A DNA stretch of 32,708 nucleotides, from NCBI GenBank assembly GCA_002102555.1, contig MCFL01000275.1, positions 1-32,708 on the forward strand, in the 5' to 3' direction. Source of the stretch: Catenaria anguillulae PL171 (taxonomy: Eukaryota; Blastocladiomycota; Blastocladiomycetes; Blastocladiales; Catenariaceae). This document shows, piece after piece, positions 11,139 through 22,204 of the stretch; the stretch's first letter is position 1; each line of letters begins with the position of its first letter. The notes under the pieces are model-generated. The model saw only the letters and a program-made list of their open reading frames with translations. It ran no database searches and had not been told where the DNA came from. The translations under genes and the position numbers were made by a program.

Positions 11139-13095
11139 CGGGCACGCGGAAGTACGTCGCGATTGGGTACATTGACGATGCCATCTTCTTCGCCAAGTCG
11201 CAAGAGGCGTTGCAACGGGTGGTTGATTTGGTGGACGAGTTCAACGAGCCATCAAGGCAAATGGGAGCAAAAGATTCGTGCTGGCATTCAATGCTCACAA
11301 CAGTGGGACAGGCACGGTGATGTCGCAAGGCGTGGTGGTGCCCTGGATGAGTGCAGGAGACGTGCGTCGGTACCTAGGTGTCTTCATCGATGGTACAGGG
11401 CTAAGAAAAGCGACTGAAAGAGCAATGCTCAGCTCGGTCACTGGCACCCTCAACGTGCTGCAGTCAAAGCGCATTCCGGCACAGATTGCCACCTACATGA
11501 TCAACGCAGTCATCATTCCATTGGCAGCCTACCGTGCCAGCGGTTTCATTCCTTCTCCCTCGTTTCTCGATGGACTTGATGCAAAACTCCGCAACACACT
11601 CAGTCAAATAGCCTGCCTCCCGTCCAACACTCCCGCATCATTGCTGTACGACGCAGCTATCTATGGCCTCAAGTCAATCAAGCAAACGATCCTCGCTTCC
11701 AAGGCCTTGTGGCTCAAGTTTTGTTTGTCGCAGCCGCCGTCAAGCAAGCACTTTCACGTCGCTTGTGCCCAAGTCGCTCAGGCCCAGCGTTCCCTACGCT
11801 GGTGGTCCTCCCCACTCGCATACCCGCCGTCCAAGTGTTTTGCCCAAGACGCCCAAAGGATACCTTCCCCCATTTTCAATCTCCTCCCTCTCCTCTCTGA
11901 ATCAGGCTCATCCATCCATTTGATCGGCCATGTTGACCCCTTCCTTGTCTCACCTTCAGATGATCCCCCTCTTGAATCAGTTCTTCCCATCAGTGCTTTA
12001 CGTACTTTGCGCTTTCACCTCCATCGCTCAAGGATCTTTTCACTCTCGCCCTTGATCTCCTTGATTTGTTTCCATGACCAGGACAGTTTCTCGACCTGAT
12101 TTGCAAATGCGTTGACATTGCCACGCAAGCTGCTGGCGCCGAAATGCCCCCAAGACGGACGCATCCACGCTGCACTGACACAGTTGGTGGACACTGTTGC
12201 AACCTGGTGCTCTTCTCTGGGTCGGATGCTTGAGCCTCTTGGCAACCCCGCTACACCCGCCAACTGCACTTGCGTGCTGGACCACTCACTGTTTGCGTGG
12301 CGCTTCAACAGTGTTATTGCTTTTGGACTCTGTGCCTCAGTGGATCGCAAAATATGCCCATCGGACCCGCTCCTTTTGCTCCGTCACCTGCGACTGTGCA
12401 CCTGCCCTCTCGTTGCGCAAGCCTAAACTGGCCCAAACCGCGTCCTCATTCACCTTTGCCTTGACTGTCACAATCCGCTTGAGTGCTCGTTGGCACACAA
12501 CCACCTCAACCTGCCGGATTGTGTCAGCGCGGTCCCACTGTCCCTCGCCCAGCCGATCTCGTTTTTTGAGTTAGTGGATCTGCGTGATGGTCCAGTCGCG
12601 TTTGTCATTCAGGCACCGGACCGCGTGCGGCCGCAGCTGTGTCCGTATGTGCAACTGCTCCAAGGCTCTGCGGCGCACAGCGACCCCGACGACGACTCAG
12701 ACACCTCCAGCATTGGCAACAACAACGATGGCATACAGAATGAAAGCGAACCTGCCATTTTCTCATCGGCTCCTGTTGTGACCCGTACCGCGCACACCCG
12801 AGCAGGAAAACGCGACCTTGATTGTTGGACTGATGGGTCGCTGGAACCCGCAACTGATGCACGCGCATCCAAAATGGGTTTTGGCGCTCACTGCCCACAG
12901 CTGGGCCTAGAGATGTATGGCCGCCTCCCACTGGCGCCGGCCAGCTCAACCAGGCTGGAACTCTATGCTCTTTGTGCCCTTGCGGCGTACCTCCCGCCGC
13001 GTCCCCGAATCCGGGTGCACTCAGACTCGTCAGCAACTTGCACGCTTGTCACGATCGCTCTTGCTCAACCCCAACCAGCCTGTTGGCGTGCTTGA
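11139..13095 (+). pseudogene. LINE copy B, ORF2 RT thumb to RNase H
   Basis: Starts in RT motif C (YIDDAIFFAKS), shifts frame once near 11,250, then stays in one frame to 13,095 apart from stop codons near 12,100 and 12,426. Block-by-block it matches copy A: GVFIDGTGLRKATERAM, MINAVIIPLAAYRASGFIPSP, CFHDQDS, HLCLDC. The last part is an RNase H domain with its acidic residues in place: Asp in WTDGS (12,826-12,840), Glu in TRLELYAL (about 12,951-12,974), Asp in VHSDSSA (about 13,014-13,034). RNase H removes template RNA during LINE integration. The frame ends at 13,095 where the small repeat begins. Inactive as it stands. Confidence 0.88.
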
Positions 13096-13280
13096 TAGGT
13101 AAGACTAGAAGGTCATCAAGCACGGGTAGTATATACTAAACGACCCAGAATTATCTGGAGAGCTAACCATGGGTTGGTGCCAACTGCTGGGTCATGGATC
13201 ACAAACACAAACACACAACAACTCGATACTCATCACATGCACACACGTGAACGACATACACATACACTCTCCTACACAAC
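13084..13280 (-). repeat. Small dispersed repeat, copy 2 (inside LINE copy B)
   Basis: Reverse-orientation relative of 1669-1832. Reading the minus strand gives tgtgtaggagagtgtatg near the start and ctagtcttac then agcacgcca at the end, as in copy 1, with small insertions that make it about 30 bp longer. It separates the RNase H end of copy B from the ORF1 fragment. The outermost bases on both sides include tgttgg and its complement ccaaca, a possible short terminal inverted repeat in this copy, which is weaker in copy 1. Confidence 0.8.
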
Positions 13281-13808
13281 CCCAACACGGTCAAGGGGCT
13301 TTCGGCAAGTCTCGAGACCCTCACCACCAAGCTTGATGCCGAGTCTGAGATGGTGGCCGAGTTGAAGGCCCACAAGGCAAGGATGTCAGAGCGGTATATG
13401 CGGGTCAACCGCGACCTTGCCATTGTTGAGGCGGACCTAGCAGTAGTGTTGGACGAGCTTTGGCAGTCCAAAGACTTTGCAGCCACTTTGACAGCTGCGC
13501 AAGAGCTGAGTTGGGCCACAAGGCAAAAAAGAAGGGTGTGCTGAGCCCAGAAGACATCTGAAAGGCTGTTTCCTGGGTGGTTTGTTGTTGCTCCTCCCCA
13601 CCTGCTCCTCAATTTCCTTTCCCGCCTCGTCCCCATGGTCGCTTGCGGCCCCTACTGCCACTTGCCTGCCCTCCCTTCTTGCTTGCTTGTGACGCTCATT
13701 TTGTAGCGGTTGTGTTCTGGTCTCTTCCTTCTTGCTTCCTCCTCTTTGAAGCTTTTGAGTTGGTTGTAGCCCACAATACATGCAGTAGTGTATTTAAAAA
13801 AAAAAAGA
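13281..13808 (+). mobile_element. 5'-truncated ORF1-only unit with tail, inserted in LINE copy B
   Basis: Begins inside ORF1's coiled-coil part (VKGLSASLETL, then AHKARMSERYMRVNRD), matching the C-terminal quarter of the ORF1 at 7286-8479, ends that frame near 13,545 and continues with the shared 3' tail. It finishes with caatacatgcagtagtgtat and 12 A residues (13,797-13,808). Immediately afterwards LINE coding resumes (TIVERLMS). I found no convincing target-site duplication, perhaps because host sequence was lost on the left, where the small repeat lies. This is the second ORF1-plus-tail unit in 6 kb. Confidence 0.8.
13560..13808 (+). repeat. LINE-type 3' tail, copy 2
   Basis: Contains cggcccctactgccacttgcctgcc, ttcttgcttgcttgtg, a gttctggtctcttccttcttgc stretch and the end block caatacatgcagtagtg before oligo(A). 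It is the most complete of the three tails and aligns with both 8490-8706 and 14,440-14,690. Confidence 0.8.
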
Positions 13809-14244
13809 CAATTGTCGAGCGGCTCATGAGCACTGCCAAGATCCAAGCAACGGCGGCATGTGTGGTTGACGTGCATCTGCGGCAGCAGTTCCCCAATCTT
13901 GCACCCATCCTTGCACAAGTTGTTGTCATTGCCTCCACGACAATCTGGACTGTGTTGTGGAAGGAGCGCTGCAAGCTAGTTGGACCGATTGAACGACGTG
14001 CACCAGAGGAGTTACCAGCTCGACAACCCTGCCAGTGCGCCCACTGCCAAGAGGAGTGCGTCTCAAGACCCTGGCGGTCGCCCATGGACTCTGCGCTTGT
14101 TGCTGCACACTACGTCTACGAATGTCGCGCTGGTTGCTCACCACTTGTCAGCTCCTTGGCCACCTCGCCTGTGCCCATTTCCTTTGGCGAATGGCGGTTC
14201 CACGGCACCTTCCCAGGGCTCTCGACTCCCCAGTTTGGATTTAA
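13809..14244 (+). pseudogene. LINE copy B, ORF2 C-terminal domain
   Basis: Open frame starting just after the oligo(A) of the inserted ORF1 unit: TIVERLMSTAKIQATAACVVDV, a helical stretch ending TIWTVLWKERCKLVGPIERR, a paired-cysteine motif QCAHCQEEC, and GEWRFHGTFPGLSTPQFG. The antisense fragment at 5243-5680 encodes the same domain with near-identical spacing, so this is a conserved part of the family's ORF2 beyond the zinc finger. Similar Trp-Glu-Arg helices close ORF2 in other LINE groups; its role is not known. The frame stays open to 14,350 without clear homology after about 14,222. Confidence 0.8.
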
Positions 14245-14439
14245 TCATTCACGGCAACACTTTGCTACCCATGTTGGGGTACAGTCAGGTACGCATTCTA
14301 TTTTCGTCCCCTTGCTATCCCCTACTGCTGTCTCTTCGCTTGTGGTGTAATCTTTCCTAGTCCTTTGATGCTTGCTGTTCATTTGACATGGCTCCCCCTC
14401 GTTTGTGCTCAAACTTTCTTGGCTCATTTTTGCATATGA

Positions 14440-14658
14440 TATGTTGTGCAACTGTGATGTGGTTGAGTGTTGATTTTTGGATTCTGTTACTCCTCATCTC
14501 CTTTGACCCCATGGCCAAGTGCCCCTACCACCAATTGCTTGCCATTTTCTTTGCTTGCTTTTGTCATCTATTGAGTGTCTTGGATCTGTGACCTTCTGCT
14601 TTTGTACCTTCCTTCAAGGCTTCTGTGTCGGTTTACAGCTTCAATACATGTGGTAGCG

Positions 14659-14689
<31 letters not shown>

Positions 14690-14690
14690 C
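14440..14690 (+). repeat. LINE 3' UTR end with A-run (3' tail, copy 3)
   Basis: True 3' end of LINE copy B: gtgcccctaccaccaattgc, ttgcttgcttttgtc, cttctgcttttgtacc, ending caatacatgtggtagcgttct and about 26 A residues (14,663-14,689). It aligns with the tails of both ORF1-only units, showing that these units carry a LINE 3' end. Confidence 0.85.
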
Positions 14691-14835
14691 CTCATGCCGC
14701 AACTTCACTTCCCTTCACTGCACTTGGCAAGTTTGCATCCCTGGCTGCTTCAGCTTGGATTGATCTAGCGATATTTAAATCACCAATTTATGAGCAATTT
14801 TAATTAGGTGATTAATCAGCATTCTCACCATCGAA

Positions 14836-14904
14836 GCGAATCCACGCTTCTGATTGACTGGAAGCAAGGGGATCAATGCGAATCCACACTTCTGATTGGC
14901 TGGA
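14836..14904 (+). repeat. Two direct repeats of 27 bp, period 42
   Basis: gcgaatccacgcttctgatt (14,836-14,855, continuing to 14,862) recurs at 14,878-14,904 with two mismatches. Each copy is followed by a ggggatc block. Confidence 0.85.
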
Positions 14905-14950
14905 GGGGATCGACCCATGTCGCCTTAATGATTAGAAGATGAGCTTAAGT

Positions 14951-14998
14951 CTTTGTGTATCAATGGTATATCTCCCTCAGTGTACATAGGCTGCTAGT
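14951..14998 (+). repeat. 48-bp A-tailed repeat, copy 1
   Basis: ctttgtgtatcaatggtata through tcagtgtacataggctgct; about 15 bp later a run of nine A residues follows. The partner at 15,355-15,401 has the same orientation and also ends in an A-rich run. This could be the 3' end of a SINE or another LINE family. Confidence 0.7.
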
Positions 14999-15354
14999 TT
15001 TGTTTTGTGATGGAAAAAAAAAGACTTCCCAAGTTCCCCCTCCTCCATCATCCAAGTGATTGCGTTGTGTGTGGTTGTGTGTGCTTGAATGTCATTATAT
15101 GTGTAATTGTCAGAGGGTAAATGATAACAACGATAAAAATATATAAATACACAATGTGGCTGCTTGGTCTCTGCTCCACATTGCCTCCTTCTGCCCCTGG
15201 CCTCCTGGCCCCTGCACCTGCATTGCTTGCATTCTTGCTTTGCCCACCCTCTGTTGGTGGTTGTACAAGACTGAAATCAAGCCAAAGGTCCAAGGCCCCA
15301 AGCAAGTACCCAAGTGCCATGTCCAGGGAGTTGTGTTTGTGTGTATGAGTTTGT

Positions 15355-15401
15355 CTTTGTGTATCAATAGATAAATCTTGCTCAGTACATAGGCTGCTTG
15401 T
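15355..15401 (+). repeat. 48-bp A-tailed repeat, copy 2
   Basis: ctttgtgtatcaatagataa through ctcagtacataggctgcttg, followed directly by eight A residues. It shares about 85 percent of positions with 14,951-14,998 by eye. Confidence 0.7.
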
Positions 15402-15503
15402 AAAAAAAATAAAAGAAAGGAAGAGGCAATAAGGCAAGACATGCGCATGTATCATAAATGGGAAGGTGAAAAAAACAATGACAGCAGGCAGTACAGACAA
15501 AAG

Positions 15504-17984
<2,481 letters not shown>

Positions 17985-20502
17985 GATCTTGTTGGGCACG
18001 AGTGAATCGAAGTAGGTGCGACGAGTGGGCAGGTAGGGGTCTGATCTTAAGAAGCCGTCACAGGGCGCTTCAGAATAGGTGAGTAGAGCGACTGCGCAAG
18101 GTTTCTGGTTGAATGTTCATGGATACGGTGCGCTACATGTTTGCGCTTGTAGGTATATACTCAAAACGGCGGCTATCATACCAACGCCTGAAGTGTGTTT
18201 TGTGCAAATCAGTTTGGTAGCCTTGGCCGCGTCGAGTCGAATCGACGGCCTTGACTGAGCAATTTGTCCATTGACCTGCAACTTGACACTTGGCCCACTT
18301 GGATTGATTCAATACCACTTCAAACCTCTGGCAGGGCCCCTTCAATCGAGTCACCAACTTAACTCTATGCAACCGATGCTCCTTCCACGTCGACACCCCC
18401 GGCTGGCTTATATATCGACCAAACCCCTCACGCTGCCAACCGCTCTGTATGGTAACACCAACATCAACCTGTTTCCCGGTCTCGCGTGTGTCGAGCCCAA
18501 GTACCGAACTTCATCCATGCCATACCAGAATACACCTCATTGACCGCACGTCGACTTGACCGCCGCCGCCTTTGCCCGCCTTGGTCACTCCCCGTCTTCT
18601 GCCATGCCTAATCTATCCTGGACATCCCTTGCGTCCTGCGGGTTGCCACCAGGCCGTATTTCCGCCAGCCTGTGTCCGATACGAAGCAACGCTGCACGGC
18701 CCATCGTTCATTCCCTCTGTTTCCCGGGTCTGCAGAACACCTGCATTCTCCAGTATTCGTACCTTCTCTTTTTCTGCAGTCAATCTGCGACTGCTGACGC
18801 TCGAGGTTCGTCGTCTGTCCTTCGTTTTTTTTTTTTTCCGCAGGATCGTCGTTCGGTCACCTTGCTGACTTGAGCTGGTCCTTGCACACGATTTCCCTTC
18901 GAGTACGTTATTTTGTTCGACCCTGCCGCACGATTGCACCGTGCGGACTGTCGGAGGTCAGGCCGTGGCCACATTGGGCTTGTGACAGGACGGAATGGTG
19001 CCTGTGCTTTCGACAGGACCGCAAAGCAGAGGGCCATGGCGGTACCTTGACGATCTGGCAGTATGGGCACAAGCGCTGCTGGAAACGCTGCATGATTGGA
19101 AGACCCTGTCCAAAGTCAACCTTCAACAAAGGATGGCCACAGTAAATCCTATGAGCAGGCCTTGTACGCTTCAACTGATGCTGTATAGTCCATGTCATTG
19201 TCAGACGAGGGCCGACGATCTTGGTTCCCAAGTCAACATCAAGTCAACATTATGCCAAATCGAAGTCAACAGACGACGAGATTGTCAACGCATCCTGACT
19301 TTTTTCGCCCAAATCGGTGGTCCGCCGATCCGTTTTCTGTGTTGCGTTCGTAGAGAAGCCTTTGTTGACCTACAATCTCTCCATTATCTCACCTTGTTTT
19401 CTTGACATTTTGCCGTACTTGGACACCTTTCCACTCATTTTTTTGATTTCATCAACCATTGCCATCGTTCGCGCCTGCCCTCGTTTCGCTCATTATTCCA
19501 CTCTTGCGGCTTTTTTTCTCATACTTGCCCATCTCTCTGCTGCTGGCCTCTCTCATCATTATCGATCCTTATTTCCATCGTACTTCAAGTACAATCATTT
19601 TGCTTGTCTCGTGCGATTTGTTGCTTACACCAATCATGCTGGACCCGATCGGGTGCAGCATATAGAGTCACTGCCCGGCCCTGCCACTCATTGGCATCCC
19701 TGCACATGCGGGTTTGAAAATGGTGCGGACAGCGCGCAAACCAACAGCCATGATGAATTGGGATAATGGAGCTGTCGATTCCGATAAATGATCATGTAGC
19801 CCGTCGTATATTGTTCATTACGTGTAAAGAGTCTCGACCGAAATGTTAACGGGATAGCAGGTGAACCTCGCGTCAGCTGATCGACGGTGGGAACTGGGAA
19901 CTCATCGGCGGAACAGGGTGAGCTTAAGATTGAAGGTAAACAGTCAGGCCTCCGATCCCTCCTCATATCCAACAAGCCAAAACTGAGTCTTTTGGCTTGA
20001 TTCAAAGCTTGCATGAAATCGCCTTCAAACCTCGTAACATCTATGCCAAACGGGCCCAAGTCAAGTTGGGTCAAACTTCACTCAAAGTGGCTGTTTGACT
20101 GGCTTCAAAGGGCCGTCAAATGTACCCTGCTCGCCGCTGTGATATGAGTAATGCGAGGCCATGGATCGTAGTCAGATTGAGGCAGAGGCAAGCTTGAGTT
20201 TCGCGACATGCCAGGATTGGCGAAGGCTGCCGTCACTTTCAGGCTTTTGGGATTGGCGTTCTGTGTGTGAGCGAGCAAATGTGCAAATATACTATGAATG
20301 TGAAATAATTGCACGTATAGATGTCTTGGGTTGAGAGTAGGTATGCTAAAGAAACAAGGTCTTTGAATGACCAGCAAAACGATTCCTACCTGATAGGTAT
20401 GGTACACAGTTACAGTACAAGTTGAGTGACAGACGATGGGAATGCAAATGTCCACAGGCAACCGCAGACTCGGTTCACCCCATACTCCACCTGGCAATTC
20501 CA
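17985..20502. other. 2.5-kb stretch without a recognisable gene
   Basis: It contains the Miro promoter side (right of 17,984) and the Sua5 3' side. Several frames of 85-150 codons are open on both strands, but none shows a domain, a repeated family pattern or continuity through introns. The stretch is rich in TTGAC/GTCAA pentamers: 17 by my count in 18,000-20,120, where about four would be expected by chance. A T-run of 12 lies near 18,827. A tatata element occurs at about 18,410. Confidence 0.6.
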
Positions 20503-21714
20503 TCATGAACGAGGCGGAATAACTGTGGATGCAGCTTTCTTTGCTCGATTCATGAAGGCCCGCCCAAGGTCGCGATCCGGTACGCCGTCGACAACGATCA
20601 CATTCACCTTGTCATTGTCGAGCGACCTCAATCCTCGAAAAAGCTCGCGACACGGATCCCGTCGCCCATCAAACACCACCACGCTCCCGAGTTCAATCAT
20701 AGTCGCAATCTCGGGGTGATGATCCAACGATTCCAGAGGACAAGCGCGGAACCAACCAATCTTGAATGGAGTAGAGCTGTCAATACCTTGTGGATGCGCA
20801 CCAAGTCGCTTCATCGTTTCAAGGATGAGTTCTGCGGTTGGCTGTTCCAGCAAGTGAACGGGAACAGACGGAGAATAATGGCGATACTTCATTCCTGGCG
20901 CCATGGGTGTGGCAGAAGCATCCACCGATCCCGAGTGGGCTGAGATGGCTTCCAGCCCTGGTACCTTGCGCAGCTGCTCCAACGTGACACCGCCTGGGCG
21001 AAGAATAATGGGATGCGGTGAAAGCGACACGACAGTGGATTCCATTCCAAAATCACACTGGCCGGCATCGATAACGATAGGAATTCGACCGTTGAGATCT
21101 TCCATGACGTGGCCAGCGAGTGTTGGCGACGGCTTGCCAGAAGAGTTGGCAGATGGAGCGGCGAGCGGCACGCCGGCAATAGCGATGAGGGCGCGAGCAA
21201 CGGGGTGTGCAGGCATCCGGACGGCGACGGTTGGCTGGCCAGCTGTTACGGTGGGAGGCAAGGTGGTTTCGGCAACAGGGAAGAGCAGCGTCAATGGACC
21301 GGGCCAGAATCGCTCAATAAGCGGGAGGTAATGGTCGGGAATTGCTTGGTTGGGCAAAAGCGAGCGAAGCATGGCAAGCGAAGAAACGTGGACGATGAGG
21401 GGGTTGTCTGACGGACGTTGCTTGGCGGCAAAGATTTTGGCTACGGCCGACGCAGACAGGGCATTTCCCGCAAGACCATACACCGTCTCGGTCGGAATGG
21501 CAACGACGTCCTCATCATGCGCCAGGGCGTAGGCTGCCTTGCGCAACGTGTCTCGAGTCTCTTCATCCGAAACTTGAGGAGTCGCCTCCAACGCTTCAAG
21601 AGCAGTACGCTGGCTGGGAACGGGATCAAGGGAGGACTTTTGCGCCAGTGGCGGGATAAATTGGATTGCCGTTGGATCTGCGTGGAGCAAGGCAGTTGCG
21701 TATTGTGGAGGCAT
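20503..21714 (-). CDS. SUA5: Threonylcarbamoyl-AMP synthase (Sua5/YrdC)
   Basis: Makes threonylcarbamoyl-AMP from threonine, bicarbonate and ATP, the first step of t6A formation at position 37 of ANN-decoding tRNAs. Single exon. From the ATG at 21,714 the protein is 403 residues, close to yeast Sua5. YrdC domain: VVAIPTETVYGLAG, KQRPSDNPLIVH, FWPGPLTLLFP, TVAVRMPAHP, PSANSSGKPSPT, ESTVVSLSP and ILRPGGVTL. The linker APGMKYRHYSP leads into the C-terminal Sua5 domain (VHLLEQPTAELI to the end), which marks Sua5 rather than the short YrdC. The start MPPQYATALLHADPTAIQF matches the usual Sua5 N-terminus. The frame stays open upstream to another ATG at 21,948, adding 78 residues rich in Arg/Ser/His with a single acidic residue, a likely mitochondrial presequence in a longer form. 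Confidence 0.96.
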   Translation of the reverse strand: MPPQYATALLHADPTAIQFIPPLAQKSSLDPVPSQRTALEALEATPQVSDEETRDTLRKAAYALAHDEDVVAIPTETVYGLAGNALSASAVAKIFAAKQRPSDNPLIVHVSSLAMLRSLLPNQAIPDHYLPLIERFWPGPLTLLFPVAETTLPPTVTAGQPTVAVRMPAHPVARALIAIAGVPLAAPSANSSGKPSPTLAGHVMEDLNGRIPIVIDAGQCDFGMESTVVSLSPHPIILRPGGVTLEQLRKVPGLEAISAHSGSVDASATPMAPGMKYRHYSPSVPVHLLEQPTAELILETMKRLGAHPQGIDSSTPFKIGWFRACPLESLDHHPEIATMIELGSVVVFDGRRDPCRELFRGLRSLDNDKVNVIVVDGVPDRDLGRAFMNRAKKAASTVIPPRS

Positions 21715-22162
21715 TCTGAAGTGCGGGGGGAGGTCAGGCCGGTGGAGTGGGCGAAAGTGGAAGCGATTGGTCTGAAGGCAGGGCGATCGCGAGGAACAAG
21801 AACGAGTCAGGGGAGTGATGAGTGCGGAGGGACCGTGCGTGATGCTCTTGAGGCGAGAAAGGCAATGGGAATGCACTGCATGCATGGCTGGCTGTACTGT
21901 ACTGTACTTTCGCCGAATCATCAATATTTTCCATGCAATCGTTTGCATGTATGTGTCTGCATCATGTGGTCGGAGTCAGACCCTGTGCGAGAGGATCTGA
22001 TGAGTTTTCTGGAACAGCGGCGACGCAGCGTTCTGGAACCACACTTCACGTGAGTCGTTGCCAAGGGGTGGCCAGCAATAGCTATGTATCGCTTCAACAA
22101 GGACCAAACCATCCACGGTCTTATCAAGGAGGCTAAGGAATCCATGGAATTCATTTTTACGT

Positions 22163-22188
22163 CATTCATTCATTCATTCATTCATTCA
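22163..22188 (+). repeat. (CATT) microsatellite, about 6.5 units
   Basis: cattcattcattcattcatt continuing to 22,188, ending 16 bp before the likely ATG at 22,205, so it falls in the 5' UTR or core promoter of the TPR-like gene. Confidence 0.95.
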
Positions 22189-22204
22189 AGAGATTGCAGT
22201 GACC

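Larger units (their letters stand above)
11139..14690 (+). mobile_element. LINE copy B, 5'-truncated, interrupted
   Basis: Second sense copy of the same LINE family as copy A, starting abruptly inside RT (KYVAIGYIDDAIFF at about 11,150). Order: RT motif C and thumb, connection region, RNase H, then a small repeat (13,084-13,280) and an ORF1 fragment with tail (13,281-13,808), then ORF2's C-terminal domain, 3' UTR and an A-run of about 26 bases (14,663-14,689). Compared with the antisense fragment at 5243-5825, the zinc-finger segment between RNase H and VERLMS is missing, so material was lost where the inserts sit. Copies A and B overlap for about 1.4 kb of homologous sequence (9720-11,138 against 11,140-12,555). 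Confidence 0.85.
14691..15503. other. Intergenic stretch with two small repeat types
   Basis: No gene is recognisable between the LINE A-run and the Miro stop codon. It holds a 27-bp direct repeat with a 42-bp period and a pair of A-tailed 48-bp repeats (listed separately), plus TG-rich sequence near 15,060-15,090. The right end should contain the Miro 3' UTR on the minus strand. Confidence 0.6.

Noticed and set aside
18908-19231. Minus-strand frame with several Cys/His (LCPYCQ, CRKHRHH)
   Set aside because: Suggests a zinc finger at first sight, but the spacing fits no RING, C2H2 or knuckle pattern and nothing extends it on either side.
19317-19766. 149-codon open frame, hydrophobic
   Set aside because: Leu/Ile/Ser-rich composition follows from pyrimidine-rich DNA; no domain, no intron continuation and no homology to anything I recognise.
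18250-20120. DNA transposon with terminal inverted repeats at the ends of the gene-free stretch
   Set aside because: The inverted similarity is about 40 bp and weak, with no transposase frame between and no flanking target duplication.
19688-20506. Two minus-strand frames of 128 and 133 codons
   Set aside because: No recognisable motif; low-complexity stretches and lack of supporting gene structure.
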